This document shows positions 21,956-34,104 of a DNA stretch of 64,000 nucleotides, in pieces. The notes beneath the pieces were generated by a model. It saw only the letters and a list, made by a program, of their open reading frames with translations. It made no database searches and had not been told where the DNA came from. A program made the translations under genes and the position numbers. Origin of the DNA: Palaemon carinicauda (Eukaryota; Arthropoda; Malacostraca; Decapoda; Palaemonidae); contig NC_090765.1 in assembly GCF_036898095.1 (NCBI RefSeq), positions 29,445,067 through 29,509,066 of the forward strand. Direction: 5' to 3'. Within the stretch, counting starts at the first letter, position 1, and each line of letters opens with the position of its first letter.

Positions 21956-22232
21956 TGTTGCCAGATCGCAGACTCATAATCGCTAGATTCTACAACGATT
22001 TGGTCGTATATACCTGCAATTATTGCAAAGGCACAGTTGCCAAGTCGTAGTGAGGTACTATTTGCTTAAGACTCCATTGCGAAATTTTCACAGCTGACGA
22101 AAGTCGCATTGGAGTCTTAAGCAAATAGTACCTCACTACGACTTGGCAACTGTGCCTTTGCAATAATTGCAGGTATGTACGACGAAATCGTTGTAGAATC
22201 TAGCGATTATATTTTTCTGCGATCTGGCAACA
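21956..22232. repeat. Long near-perfect foldback (arms of about 125 bp)
   Basis: The left arm from TGTTGCCAGATCGCAG to ACTCCATTGCG is mirrored, with few mismatches, from CGCATTGGAGT to CTGCGATCTGGCAACA, leaving a loop of about 23 nt. RNA copied from it would form a long double-stranded hairpin. No clear flanking duplication is visible. Confidence 0.85.
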
Positions 22233-22419
22233 GTTTTGAACAGCCCAAAATGTTCGCAACGTGGTCTCTACCGGATTAACCCCGTGTGAGACCTCGCTGG
22301 GAGGCGCGACAGGTTAAGCAACCCTCCCACGATATTCTGCGCATATTCAAGGGCAATTCATTGTAGAATGGCAATACTGAAAAATACAGCTATTTTATAA
22401 CATCGCAGAATGTCACAGA

Positions 22420-23700
22420 CCTTAGTTGCAGATGTGTGACCTGAGCCTTAGACTCTTGAGATTTGATGCAACACTCAACTTCCACTACTACTACTCTGTC
22501 TTCCTCTGTCGCACATCACACATTTCCTTTGTACAGTATGTCATTGTTGCTGCAACTAGTACTCTTCTGTCTTCTCTGGGCCTCTTATCTATCACTGCTT
22601 TCTCTCTTTTCAATCTCGATATTAGCTTACCATTAGTTTTCATTGATCTTTTGGACAGAATAACAGGCTTTTGATGGTACTTAAATAACTTGCTGCTGCT
22701 CATGTTTATTCTTGAGATGATGGATGAATCATCCAATTGTTTTGCTGCCAGAAGGATTTTGGCACGACCATCGTCAGTTCTGGAGAAGAGTTTCAATATG
22801 AGTAGAATTTATATCGCTAACTGCTGTTTTAGAAGTTCATGTTATTCATTCAATTCATATAAAACTAGTAACTAAATGATACAAATGAATATTATGGTAA
22901 AATTTACCCGTTAACGATTTCCTAGATGTAGTGATTCATATAACGCTGGCTGCACAGTTTTATCATAAACTCCTTCAGCTGCTGACCTTGACAGTAATAG
23001 AGTTTAATTTTCATTGTTTTAATCAGAGCAAGCAGGATCAACAGTGAAATAACATACTATCAGAAAATACTTTACTGTTTTCTAAAACAAAAAAGAAAAG
23101 AAATATGTTTTGCAGTTTTTTGTACTGTACAATAAAGTAATTGTGCTCTGCAACATGCTGGATTTGTTTTACAGGAATTGTCTTAAAAAACAATGACTTT
23201 TGTATATTAAAATCTAATACTGACCCCTTCCACATAATGTGTCCATTTGGCACATTTTGAGTGGTCAGGCAACCTCCTATGTCTAACAGTCACAGCGGAT
23301 GGCAGTACAGGTGAGCGAAATGACATGAGCATTTCAGCTATTTTGTCATAAGTGGGAAGGTGTTACTAACAAAATATTCTTCCTGGACCTTCACTTAGTA
23401 TATTCCAGAATTTTAGTTCTGGACATACAATTGCATACAACACCACCTGTAGCACTACTAGAACATATGTGCTCTGCTCTTGGGTCAATATATCAACTTG
23501 CAAAGCATGGGCTCAATGTCTATATGAGAAACAGAGTTCAGGCTCGATGGAGCTCAACACAGCAATACTAATGCTGAAATACTTACTGAAACAGCTGGCC
23601 AGACTGAAGCAGGTGTAGCCTTGGTCTCAGAAGTTGAAGTAGTGGATGCTTGGGCAAAATGGAGCTGTTGTCACAACTTTCCACGAAGATAATTTAAAGT
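22420..23700 (-). pseudogene. Repeat family F, fragment 2 (unknown protein remnant)
   Basis: Read on the minus strand it aligns with 45950-46022 plus 48830-49860 on the plus strand. ORF 22491-22796 contains G-R-A-K-I-L-L-A-A-K, L-D-D-S-S-I-I-S-R-I-N-M and K-P-V-I-L-S-K-R-S-M-K-T-N, also seen (broken) near 49600-49740. Blocks of coding-like sequence are separated by AT-rich, intron-like spacers. This copy lacks both the gag insertion and the palindrome found in copy 3, so it shows the ancestral state for both. Confidence 0.55.
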
Positions 23701-24309
23701 CTTCATAATCAAACACGTCAAGGGGAAACTGCTAGATTGATGATGACCATTGATTCCAATTTAGATTCAGACCATTTCTTCCTATATATAGTATAATGGA
23801 AATTTGTGGTTTTCTTTTGTTGCAAACAGGTCCATAGTTAACTGAAATCTCTTGAAAAGAATTCTATTCACTCTGTATGCAGGACTGTCTGTCTGGATAG
23901 GGCATTTGCCACACCATTGAGAGATCCGAACACCTGGAATGATAAGAGTAACTCATTTCTCCCATATAGAAACTTCATAATGGAAAGAGTCACTGCATTG
24001 AACATTCTTGAGCATGGTCCATCCCTTCATTGGTAAATAGATAGCTACTTGGTTATATATAAAAGCCTTTATATGGGAGTTCCTACTTAAACTAAGTCTC
24101 TTTAATGTCAGGAAGGATGCTATGTTTCATTTCATATGAAACGTCGCAAGCAAAAGTGACCATTTTTTTATAAATTATTTTCTTTTGTGAATGAGAAATT
24201 AACAAATTTTTAGAGCAAATATTTAGACTCTTGATATTTGCATATTTTGAAATGAGCTCTGTTAAAGATAATTAGTTAAAAGGGGAAAATATGATATTTA
24301 TGTAATTAC
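23701..24309. other. Unassigned sequence
   Basis: AT-rich sequence with no supported gene. It may include more of family F, but I could not confirm this against another copy. Confidence 0.35.
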
Positions 24310-24866
24310 CTTCGCCGACGAAGTTGCAAGGTTATGTTTTACCTCCTGTTGGTGTGTGTGTGTTTGTTATTAAATAGCTTCCTGACCACATTTTAATGGT
24401 AGAGTAATGAAACTTGTTATGTAAAAGGCTGGAAATTATTAAATATTGGAAGGTCAAGGTCAAGCAAAATGTCCAATTCACGTAATCAGTCATAAGTTTG
24501 GACATCGTTAACGCAGACTTCAAAATCGGTTCATATTTGAGCGTATGAAAATCTATGCCAATTAATACATGTTAAGGTCGAAGGTCGTGCTAAAGGTCTC
24601 TAGTTATCAACCATATGGCCACAATTTTAATCGTAAAGTAACGACACTTGCAGGGATTTTAAACTGGTGTGTAAAGAGCTAGAAATGATTAAATTTTGGA
24701 AGGTCACGGACGAGAAAACGTCCAAAATAAGCTGACCTTGCAGAGGTCTTCACTCTACTGATTGCCCCTCTATTTGGAATATGTATTTTGCCACAATTTT
24801 TATTACCAACCAATGTTGTTGGTGTATATTTGTCACGAGAATAAAGATTGTGAAAGAAGAAGAGGG
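24310..24866 (+). repeat. Dispersed repeat B, copy 3 (longest)
   Basis: The longest copy, starting around TTCGCCGACGAAGTTGCAAGG with a GT-rich block, and ending at CACGAGAATAAAGATTGTG. It aligns with 690-1175 and inverted 15640-16020. Confidence 0.75.
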
Positions 24867-24867
24867 A

Positions 24868-25525
24868 GATAGTAGGTAGTAGGTTGGCCAGGGCACCAGC
24901 CACCCGTTGAGATACTACCTCTAGAGAGTTATGGGGTCCTTAGACTAGCCAGACAGTACTACATTGGAACCTTCTCTCTGGTTACGGTGCACTTTCCTTT
25001 TGCCTACACAAACACCGAATAGTCTGGACTATTCTTTACAGATTTTCTTCTGTCCTCATACACCTGACAACACTGATATTACCAAACAATTCTTCTCCCA
25101 AGGGGTTAACTACTGCACTGTAATTTTTCAGTGGCCACTTTCCTCTTGGTAAGGGTAGAAGAGACTTTAGCTATGGTAAGCAGCTCTTCTAGGAGAATGA
25201 CTCTAAAATCAACCCATTGTTCTCTAGTCTTGGGTAGTGCCATAGCCTCTGTACCATGGTCTTCCACTGTCTTGGGTTAGAGTTCTCTTGCTTTAGGGTA
25301 AATTCGAGCACACTAATCTATCTAATTTCGCTTCCTCTTGTTTTGTTAAAGTTTTTATAGTTTATATAGGAAGTATATATTTTAGTGTTGTTGCTGTTCT
25401 TGAAATATTTACTTTTTCCTTTCCTTACTAGGCTATTTTCCCTGTTGGGGCCCCTGGGTTTATAGAATCCTTCTTTTCCAATTAGAGTTATATCTTAAGA
25501 TAATAATAATAATAATAATAATACA
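24868..25525 (+). repeat. Dispersed repeat C, copy 3 (near full length)
   Basis: The most complete plus-strand copy: head GGTTGGCCAGGGCACC and GTTGAGATACTACC, middle GGCCAGACAGTACTAC and GTACCATGGTCTTCCA, end TATCTTAAG(ATA)n. The two head blocks have the order and spacing of RNA polymerase III A and B boxes, so a tRNA-like SINE head is possible but weakly supported. Confidence 0.8.
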
Positions 25526-26907
25526 TACATACATACATACACCAAAGGCACTTCCCCCAATTTTGGGGGATAGCCGACAACAATAAGAAACAAAACAAAA
25601 AAGGGGACCTCTACTCTCTACGTTCCTCCAGCCTAACCAGGGACTCAGCCGAGTTCAGCTGGTACTGCTAGGGTGCCACAGCCCAACCTCCCACATTTCC
25701 ACCACAGATGAAGCTTCATACTGCTGAGTCCCCTACTGCTGCTATCTCCGCGGTCATCTAAGGCGCCGGAGGAAGCAGCAGGGCCTACCGGAACTGCGTC
25801 ACAATCGCTCGCCATTCATTCCTATTTCTCGCACGCTCTTGCCTCTCTCACATCTATCCTCCTATCACCCAGAGCTTTCTTCACACCATCCATCCACCCA
25901 AACCTTGGCCTTCCTCTTGTACTTCTCCCATCAACTCTTGCATTCATCACCTTCTTTAGCAGACAGCCATTTTCCATTCTCTCAACATGGCCAAACCACC
26001 TCAACACATTCATATCCACTCTAGCCGCTAACTCATTTCTTACACCCGTTCTCACCCTCACCACTTCGTTCCTAACCCTATCTACTCGAGATACACCAGC
26101 CATACTCCTTAGACACTTCATCTCAAACACATTCAATTTCTGTCTCTCCATCACTTTCATTCCCCACAACTCCGATCCATACATCACAGTTGGTACAATC
26201 ACTTTCTCATATAGAACTCTCTTTACATTCATGCCCAACCCTCTATTTTTTACTACTCCCTTAACTGCCCCCAACACTTTGCAACCTTCATTCACTCTCT
26301 GACGTACATCTGCTTCCACTCCACCATTTGCTGCAACAACAGACCCCAAGTACTTAAACTGATCCACCTTCTCAAGTAACTCTCCATTCAACATGACATT
26401 CAACCTTGCACCACCTTCCCTTCTCGTACATCTCATAACCTTACTCTTACCCACTTTAACTCTCAACTTCCTTCTCTCACACACCCTTCCAAATTCTGTC
26501 ACTAGTCGGTCAAGCTTCTCTTCTGTGTCTGCTACCAGTACAGTATCATCCACAAACAACAACTGATTTACCTCCCATTCATGATCATTCTCTCCTACCA
26601 GTTTTAATCCTCGTCCAAGCACTCGAGCATTCACCTCTCTCACCACTCCATCAACATACAAGTTAAACAACCACGGCGACATCACACATCCCTGTCTCAG
26701 CCCCACTCTCACCGGAAACCAATCGCTCACTTCATTTCCTATTCTAACACATGCTTTACTACCTTTGTAGAAACTTTTCACTGCTTGCAACAACCTTCCA
26801 CCAACTCCATATAACCTCATCACATTCCACATTGCTTCCCTATCAGCTCTATCATATGCTTTCTCCAGATCCATAAACGCAACATACACCTCCTTACCTT
26901 TTGCTAA
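25525..26907 (-). mobile_element. 5'-truncated LINE downstream of U2 copy 3
   Basis: Minus-strand LINE lacking its endonuclease and the start of RT. It has a 3' UTR of about 260 bp and a (TATG)n tail at 25525-25545 that abuts the tail of repeat C copy 3. The 5' junction lies about 70 bp beyond the 3' end of U2 copy 3, on the same strand as U2. Confidence 0.85.
25822..26907 (-). pseudogene. Reverse transcriptase fragment of a LINE
   Basis: About 360 codons of RT: E-V-Y-V-A-F-M-D-L-E-K-A-Y-D-R, G-L-R-Q-G-C-V-M-S-P-W-L-F-N, and L-L-F-V-D-D-T-V-L-V-A-D, where catalytic A-D-D has become V-D-D. Then K-Y-L-G-S, Y-G-S-E-L-W-G, R-W-F-G-H-V-E-R-M and G-R-P-R-F-G-W-M-D-G. The open frame ends early at 25822; a one-base shift near residue 395 would continue into N-E-W-R-A-I-V. 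The computed ORF begins inside the U2 gene, but that part is U2 sequence, not protein. RTE-like or a related clade. Confidence 0.85.
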
Positions 26908-26978
26908 TAATAATAATAATGTTATATTGCCGATAGCAATGTATTCGATATTTTGGTTATGATGGTTTGTTTTTTTCT

Positions 26979-27177
26979 CCCCTGGGGGAGTGGACCGATC
27001 CCGGAGGTACTGCAATACCGGGCCGATCCGCGGCAAAGGTGGAGCAAGCCCCTAGCACTTCGCCAAGACCCAAAAATCAGTTTAATATCGTAGATCCCAC
27101 ATGGGGATCGTATCAGATATTAAGCTGATAAGAACAGATACTACACTTTGATCTTAGCCAAAAGGCCGAGAAGCGAT
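26979..27177 (-). ncRNA. U2: U2 spliceosomal snRNA, copy 3 (intact)
   Basis: Identical to copies 2 and 4 over 199 nt: 5' ATCGCTTCTCGG at 27177, uninterrupted GTAGTA branch-point segment, Sm site GATTTTTGG, and the 3' stems. Divergent partner of U1 copy 3. The 3' flank keeps the snRNA-unit sequence for about 60 bp (AACCAAAATA... and GAATA-CATTGCTAT) before LINE sequence begins. Confidence 0.97.
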
Positions 27178-27946
27178 ACTGAAGGGTTCAAGTTCTCCAA
27201 ACCAGGAGACAGCAACTGCTGTAAGTTAGAGAACAAACGTGAGGATAAAAAGGGCGTAACTATTGAAAAGTATTATCCAATATCATCAAATCCAAACTAA
27301 TATATTGATGGAATTATCATTTTATGATATATTCGACTTTGAAGTTCAAAATATAGGTTCTTAAATAACCTATTGCGACAAAACCTGTTCACGTTTTCAC
27401 AAGTAGGGAGCTAATTGCACCTCATTCAGTCTTTTAAATCGTATATTATGCAGTTCTCAGTAGTATCTCTGATATTTACAGCGAAGAGTTCTTCAAACTA
27501 AACTAACTTCAAGTCCAATGGATAACAAGAAAAGGCAGACAATATTCTGAATATCGATTTGTAAATAAAGTTGGGTAAAACTGTATTATTAGAGAGAATG
27601 AAGACAAGGTAATACCGGGAAATTTTTGTGTAAAATTCCTTTTTAAAAGTATTAAATTATATGACAAGATAATTATGGAGAATTATACTTTCATTATACC
27701 GTATTGTTCGGTTTGCAACTGATTAGAAGGCAGAATTACTTATTTCCCAGGAGCAGTTCATGATTTGGTCAGGCCGGTAATTGTAATTCATCCTTTGGAT
27801 TGTTTAGAGATTTGCCAAGCTGGAAATGAGGAAAGAGACCGTGCCATCACGAAACTGTCTCAATATAAAGCAACATTTGCTATAAACAGATCAAAATTCT
27901 GTATTGTGCAATGAGTTACTTATTTCAAAATACTGCTCTAGTGTGG

Positions 27947-28021
<75 letters not shown>

Positions 28022-28240
28022 ATGAATGAATGCTTTATATTTATATCATTATTGATGAGCAAGCGACTTTTAATGCATTTTAGAGTTTTTTTTTTAACTA
28101 AACAATCTGTTTCTTAAACATTTTCATTCTTCTGACATGATTTACATTCCTTAATTGATTAATTAAAGCATTATTATTGATTGTTTAACTGACAGTATTC
28201 AGGCGATGTAGTGTTGTGTTCAGATGATGATGGAGAGAGC
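27178..28240. promoter_or_regulatory. Compact divergent U2/U1 promoter region
   Basis: 1,063 bp, colinear with 14318-15368 in inverted orientation. The TTCAGCAG-like block (TACAGCAGTTGCTG here) lies about 46 bp before U2, and TTCAGGCGATGTAGTG begins at 28198, 43 bp before U1. A (CT)n tract is at 27949-28019. Confidence 0.75.
27949..28019. repeat. (CT)n tract upstream of U1 copy 3
   Basis: The longest of the four CT tracts (about 70 nt), ending about 222 bp before the U1 start. Confidence 0.95.
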
Positions 28241-28403
28241 ATACTTACCTGGCACAGGGGACACCATGATCACGAAGGTGGTTCCCCCAAGTTGAGGCTC
28301 ACCATTGCACTCCGGTGGTGCTGACCCTTGCGATTGACCCAAATGTGGTCAACTCGGGTGCGAAATTTTTGGTAGCGAGGGACTGCGTTCGCGCTATCCC
28401 TCT
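28241..28403 (+). ncRNA. U1: U1 spliceosomal snRNA, copy 3
   Basis: Identical to copies 1 and 4: ATACTTACCTGG start, U1A-binding loop ATTGCACTCC, Sm site AATTTTTGG and TTCG-loop terminal stem. The promoter carries the PSE-position block and the (CT)n tract. With U2 copy 3 it forms the cleanest divergent pair in the window. Confidence 0.97.
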
Positions 28404-29044
28404 AATAATGTACATTTTAAATAACAGTAGAATACATAAGGCTGGTAAGGGTATTGATTATCCAAAATAAGTATCCGATAATACTGATCTTCAATAGGGC
28501 AGTACCACTGACAAGCCATTATTTTCATTATCATTTAAAGAATTTTATTTTAGACTAATACCCCTGTTAATAAAGTAAATTACTTCCTTTTAAGTAGATA
28601 TTGTAATATTTTCAATCCAGCCTGGTTATAGTTTTCCAATGAGATATAATTATATGTAATTGAGCTGTAAAAGAAGTAAACAAGATTTTGTATCTTTACA
28701 CACATGATTATCTTTTAATTAATTTTTTCATTCATGAATATCTAAACCATTGTCATATAGAATAGATCCAATGTTATTGCTCAGGTAGTTGGGCAGTTTA
28801 AAATATTAAAAAACTTCACTCATTACAGACCCAATATATAATGGCATCTCCTGGGTCAGTAAACAAAGTAGTTCTGCTATTGACATCCACCATCATATGG
28901 ATGAGTCTCCTATTAAAGGCCATCGATTTTTATATCAAAATAATTTATCTTCCTCGCCATAATAAACATGAAACCTTGAAATTACACTGCTCACTGCAAC
29001 TACTCTGCAAGTCCTAGGTAAGAATTAAGGTAATTATGTCTACC
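28404..29044 (+). other. Conserved U1 downstream flank
   Basis: AT-rich, no ORF, homologous to the flanks after the other U1 copies. It ends at the AATTAAGGTAA...AGAGAGCATAATCG junction, where gag-like 3' sequence begins. Confidence 0.7.
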
Positions 29045-29734
29045 TTTTAGAGAGCATAATCGCCACACACATACAAATTGCCTCAACCTTATTTCCAGAC
29101 GGGAACTCTTTGACAGTCAGTCATAGCCCCCAAGGGTAGAAGACCCCACCATTGTGGTCAGGGTCTTGCAAGATCTGGGCTCACGAAAAGTTGCTCCAGA
29201 GTATTTCTCCACCCAGAGCAATCTTACTTTTCAGAGTTTGCTAGGCACATGTGCAAGAGAATCAGTCTGCCCAAGAGCCACACACAACTAAGACAAACCT
29301 CCAGAAAAGATGTACAGTTGCTTAGCCCAGAGCTTAATTGTAGGCAGGGAGGTGCAGTCGCTCAGCCCCAAGAGCATGGCCGCTGGAAGGCCCCAAAAAT
29401 CAAGACCAACGGGAGCCGAAAAGAACTTTAGTGATAGAAAAATTAATTATAGCAGCAAGTCCCAGTAAGTAGAAGAGACTGGGAGAGGAGGGAAGAATAT
29501 TGAGTAGTAGAGAAAAGGAGCAGTTCTAAGCATGAAGGCTTATCATTGCTCAAGGGGGGTTGATACTAGGGAAGAGAGGAGTGATTGAATAATGTTGGAG
29601 GGAGTCTGATAAAAGGAAGCAGACTTTAGCTACAAGCTTGAAAACCAAGAGGATGAGCTTTTTAAGGGACAAGGACTTGACTTGGGAGATGAGGGTGAAG
29701 AATGAAGGAAAAGGAGGAGTAATCTTGCTGCTAG
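29045..29734 (-). other. 3' region of a gag-like unit with stem-loops
   Basis: The minus strand matches 13020-13489 (plus). It contains a hairpin at 29313-29342 with TACAGTT pairing to AATTGTA (one G-T pair), plus a second motif copy at 29354-29383 with the loop AGCCCCAA. Only the last part of the gag C-terminus remains at its upstream end. Confidence 0.65.
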
Positions 29735-30415
29735 CTTGCTTGCTTGCTTTTAGATTGCTAGTCTACATAGACTGAAACACGGGCTCTTGCCTTGGCAGCA
29801 CGTCGAGCAGGCTCCCGGCTCACGGGAAACCCACTCTGTTTTACTGGAGCTCTTTATAGAGCCTATTTTTCAACACAGGCACTATTGATGACTACAAAAT
29901 AATATAAGCAAAGCTGCACCGCTCTCACATGACTGGTCTTGCAACCGCTCAGCTCTTTGAGTATAGTTGTAGGTGCAACCGCTCAGCCCCATGAGCATAG
30001 CCGCAGAAGCTCCCATCCGCCTGGCCTTGCAACCGCTCAGGACCAAGAAAATCCAGTCCAATTGAAACCGAAGTGAAAGGTTTTAGTGGTAGGTAAAAGT
30101 GTTGATAGAAGTAAGTCCCAGTGAGTAGGAGAGACTGGGAGAGGAGGAAAAAATCTTAAGTAGAAGAATACAGGAGCAGTTAAAGCATAGATGCTTGTCC
30201 CTGCTCAAGGGGGAGTGTAACTAAAGTGGAGAGGAGGGATTGAAATTTTCTATCTGGAGTCTTAAAGAGGGAACAGACTTTACTTATGACCTGTATTATT
30301 AAGGGGGCCAGCTCTTCAAGTGGTAAGGATTCAACCTGGGCAATGATGGAGGAGATTGAAGGAGGGGAGGGAGGATTCTGGATAGGGTTGGGGTCATGAT
30401 TAGGGATGGGGAGCC
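29735..30415 (-). other. Second gag-like 3' region, joined to the first
   Basis: Matches 47870-48600 (minus strand), including a terminal (GCTT)n-like run and the ACACGGGCTCTTGC block. Stem-loop motifs lie at 29941-29970 (GCAAC with GTTGT, inner pair) and 29974-30005 (TGC.. with GCA). It is cut by repeat A near 30415. Confidence 0.6.
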
Positions 30416-30419
30416 TTTG

Positions 30420-31910
30420 TAGTTTATGGGGAAAGGCCTTTGACCAGCCGAAAACTGAGTAAAAAAAAGTCCGAAATCGGCTCTTTCACGGGAATGATCA
30501 CGGAATGAAATAATATTAATTTCACTAGTTTTGTAATTGTTTGTCCCAACAATCTACATACTAGAACCACTCTGGTCATGGATGTCGGAAACGTGTGAAA
30601 AAAAAGGTTCAAAATCTGCTCTTTTTCGCGGGAATGATCACGGAATGAAATATTAAATTCACTAAATTTGTAAATGCTTGTCCCAACAATCTACATACTA
30701 GGACCACTCTGGTCATGGATGTCGGAAACGTGCGAGAAAAATGGACTAACCAAAAATTCCCCTCCTAACCTGACCTACAAGCCGTGTCCTTACCTTCCTC
30801 GTGAACTAACTGGGAGGGTCTAACGCCCCCCTGCGACCCTCCAAACACTGTCGCTAACATACAAACCCCACAAACCCAACCTATCCAATCCTAGTAGTTC
30901 CCAGGTCACTACCCATACCCGGGGCAAGCCCCCGGACCCCTTTCGTAAGTCTCTCTCCTACACAAAAAAAAGGTATGGGCAGCACTAAAAATTATATCTT
31001 AACCACATTGTCATAATAAGAAAGTTACTCAGGCTTACCTTAATATTCGATGTCGCAACATCACTAATTGTACACTTCTCACATAGACCCCTAAAATCCC
31101 CCAAGAGGCCTTCTCGAAATAAATAATGAAAGAATTTGGGGGTAACGAGTAAATTCACGTAGGTGTATATACCTTAGAGTCTTAATCGAATCAATTTGAT
31201 CAATATGAGCAATAAACTCAACAATATCGCTCAAAGAGTAATTGTATGAAACACGTCTATCCATTACAGCGGTTAGAGTTGGAAAGGGTCGACTCAAGGT
31301 CAATCTCGGGTCATGTGGGGGGGGGATTAAAAATTTGAAATCACGCAGCCAACGAAAGGTTTAGTTTGGTTGCTTTGTTTGACACTGGCTTTATCTGCCG
31401 AAATATCTTAACTAGATGTTGGCTAGCCTAACCTTTGGTTGTATATAAAAGAAATTAGTATTCGGCATAATTTCAGGACGTGTCCCAATGAAATAACAAT
31501 CTTAACAAGAGGTTAAAAATGAAGATTGTTGGAATTAGCGAAAACATAAGTCCGAACATAGATAACTGTTCAAGCTTGCGCCACCAGCTGATAGGCGAAC
31601 CGAGCGCTGCCAAACGGGTGTTATTATAGTCAGGCAGGAAACAATGCTTGAGGGAAATATTACGATCGAGTAAGTTGGCCGTGGCTTCAGCGGACGACGC
31701 ATTGTAACAACCTTTTCCTAACCTAACAATTCATGATAATTATCATAGAAGTATCAAATATCACTATAAATGATGTGTCCCTAAAAACTAAAAACTTAAC
31801 AAAGAGGTAAATATGTAGATTGACGGGACAGTATTAAATTGTAAATACGAACGTTTTTTAGACTGGGATGACACGGGCTCTATCTATTGGGAAAGTTGGA
31901 AACTAAGCAG
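30420..31910 (-). repeat. Repeat A, copy 2 (inverted)
   Basis: The reverse complement aligns with 16980-18220. It contains two tandem copies of a block of about 150-170 bp (TTGTCCCAACAATCTACATACTAG in each) matching the tandem blocks around the Merlin insertion in copy 1, but no Merlin. A block GACACGGGCTCTATCTATTGGG at 31872-31893 matches copy 1 in direct rather than inverted orientation, so the outer edges are rearranged. Confidence 0.7.
31091..31264 (-). CDS. Short conserved reading frame in repeat A copy 2
   Basis: Starts M-D-R-R-V-S-Y-N and keeps V-E-F-I-A-H-I-D-Q-I-D in register with copy 1 (17518-17745). The two frames then diverge. Conservation mainly at amino-acid level argues for past coding function; the product is unknown. 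Confidence 0.4.
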   Translation of the reverse strand: MDRRVSYNYSLSDIVEFIAHIDQIDSIKTLRYIHLREFTRYPQILSLFISRRPLGGF

Positions 31911-32539
31911 GAGCTACCAGTGACTTGCGTTCGTACCCTGCTGAACTTAAAAAATATTGCTGTGGTAAAGGTAAATTATGATATTTAAAATGATAAAATA
32001 TGATAAAATAACATCATATTATGGTATGTTGGATCATTGTAAAGAACATCTTCCCCATAATGAAAAATGATTTGGCTAGTAATAAGAAAGATATCGCCCT
32101 GTCCCAAAAAACTAGACACCCCAGGATGGATACTATTAAGATCTAGTAAGAGAAAAGGTTGTGGGAGTGTTTTAATCACTTCTACTATATTATGAAATGA
32201 GATGTTATCATTTGGAGGCAAGTAAAGAGAACAGATTGTGTGTTTTCTCCCTATATCAATCTGTACAACCACTGCCTGCAGAGGGGTACAGATAGACAAA
32301 GATATTTGGGGAACTTCTCAACGAACATATATAAGACTTCCCCATGGCTCCCTGCTTGTTGATCATATGCTGTCCTATAGCTAACATACTCTCAAGGACA
32401 AGGAGTATTAGCATCAAGCTTGCTTTCTTGTAGACATACTGTTATAGGGGTGTGTTCACGTATGAGGAGTTTGAGTTCTTCATATTTCGCCCTTAAAACC
32501 CTGGCAATCCCATTGCAGAATGGAGGAAAAAACTATGGT

Positions 32540-34055
32540 TTATTTTTTGGAAGACACCTTAGATGAAGTCTTCCCATTGGCAATATTTGATCTAACAATA
32601 TTTCCTGGAGGTATCTCTAGACAAGATCTTGATATAGTGGGTTTTGTGTTCCTCTTTTTCTTTGTGTCCTTTTGATCTAATTGTTGAGGAGGATGGTCGA
32701 CCTCAACTTGAATTTCTGATTGGTTCAATTTACCTTCTAGTTGATCAGAAACATCAGCTGACAAGATATATTTAATGGAAGTTGTGACTTTAATGTTTCT
32801 TATAGTAGGAGGCTAGAGAGAAGGAGGTCTCTCTCTTTTTCAATTAAAAGGTTGTGATCTGTCAGGTTTTTGCACCTTCCCTACTATAGGTTTACCAGGT
32901 AAATTAGTTTCAAGTGGAACCTCCATCAGATCAGGCAAGGACACAGCCTATGAGAAGTTTGTACTATTGTTTAGAATCTGAGTAGTTGGCTTTTGAATAA
33001 TTTTCAGATCTTTAAGTATCTGTTTTGATTTTTTCTGTATATATATTTTCGATGGGACTCTCAACCTCTCTAACTACTTTCATTCGTTTCTTTATCTTAG
33101 AAGTAGATATATAATTTTCGTGTGTGTGGTTCGGCAGTTTTTTCTTCAGAACCATTGGAAAAGGTTGCCCTGGTCGTATCTGTTTTTCAAGAGCTCTTTT
33201 ACGAGACTCTTTAAAAGCAACCCTTTCCATGGTCCTAATGGCCTGAATTTCTTTTTCAAAAATAAACTTAACGCAGCTTTTAGATGTAGCTGGGTGTGCT
33301 TCCCCACAATGTATGCAATTAGGGTTTTCTATGCATACTCCATGACTACTTTTTCTACAGTTGGCACAAACAGCTGGCTTATTGTTTAGTTTTTCCTTAC
33401 ATTTCTGGCTTAAATGGCCATACATTTGGCAATGATAACATCGCAATGGTGAAGGGATATATGGTTGTTGTTGTTGGGGTATTAAAGCCAACACTTGTTG
33501 TTGGCACGGGCCTTTCCCTTGGTTGGCCCGTAGGATTTTTAGGATATATGGTTTTACCTTTAAAGATAGCCAACCAGCTTTTATAACATTTGGTAATCTG
33601 CATTGATCAAATGTTATAATTAAAGTAGCAATAGGAATACGTTGTTCTCCAACTCTCTTTCTCATTCTAACTACTTTAACTACTTGATTTTTCATTTCAT
33701 CCTCAATTTCTTTTTCCTCTATATCCAGCAATTCTGGAGCATATATCACACCTCTACATTGGTGAAAGTAGGGTGCGAAACGCATTTTACACTATGACCA
33801 TTCAATGTTGTAAGTGTTTTTAACCTTTCACCTTGTAATGGGGATAGTGTCCATATCAAGAGACTTCCATTTTCCTGGGGTAGATTTTTGGCTGCCCTCC
33901 ACATAAAGTAACTATGTCCCTATTAGCTTTAAAAATATTTACATGCTCATTTTTTTTTTTCAAATTCTAAGATAAAAATTTTTTCATAATTCACTACTTC
34001 ATAGTGACCAAGTAATACTTCTACTTTTCTATATCTTTCTGTACTGTCATCATTT

Positions 34056-34104
<49 letters not shown>

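Noticed and set aside
27911..28117. ORF containing repeated Leu-Ser
   Set aside because: It is the translated (CT)n tract upstream of U1 copy 3.
29735..29760. GCTT run near gag-like 3' region as a CRISPR or satellite array
   Set aside because: It is a short simple repeat without spacers; no CRISPR structure exists in this window.
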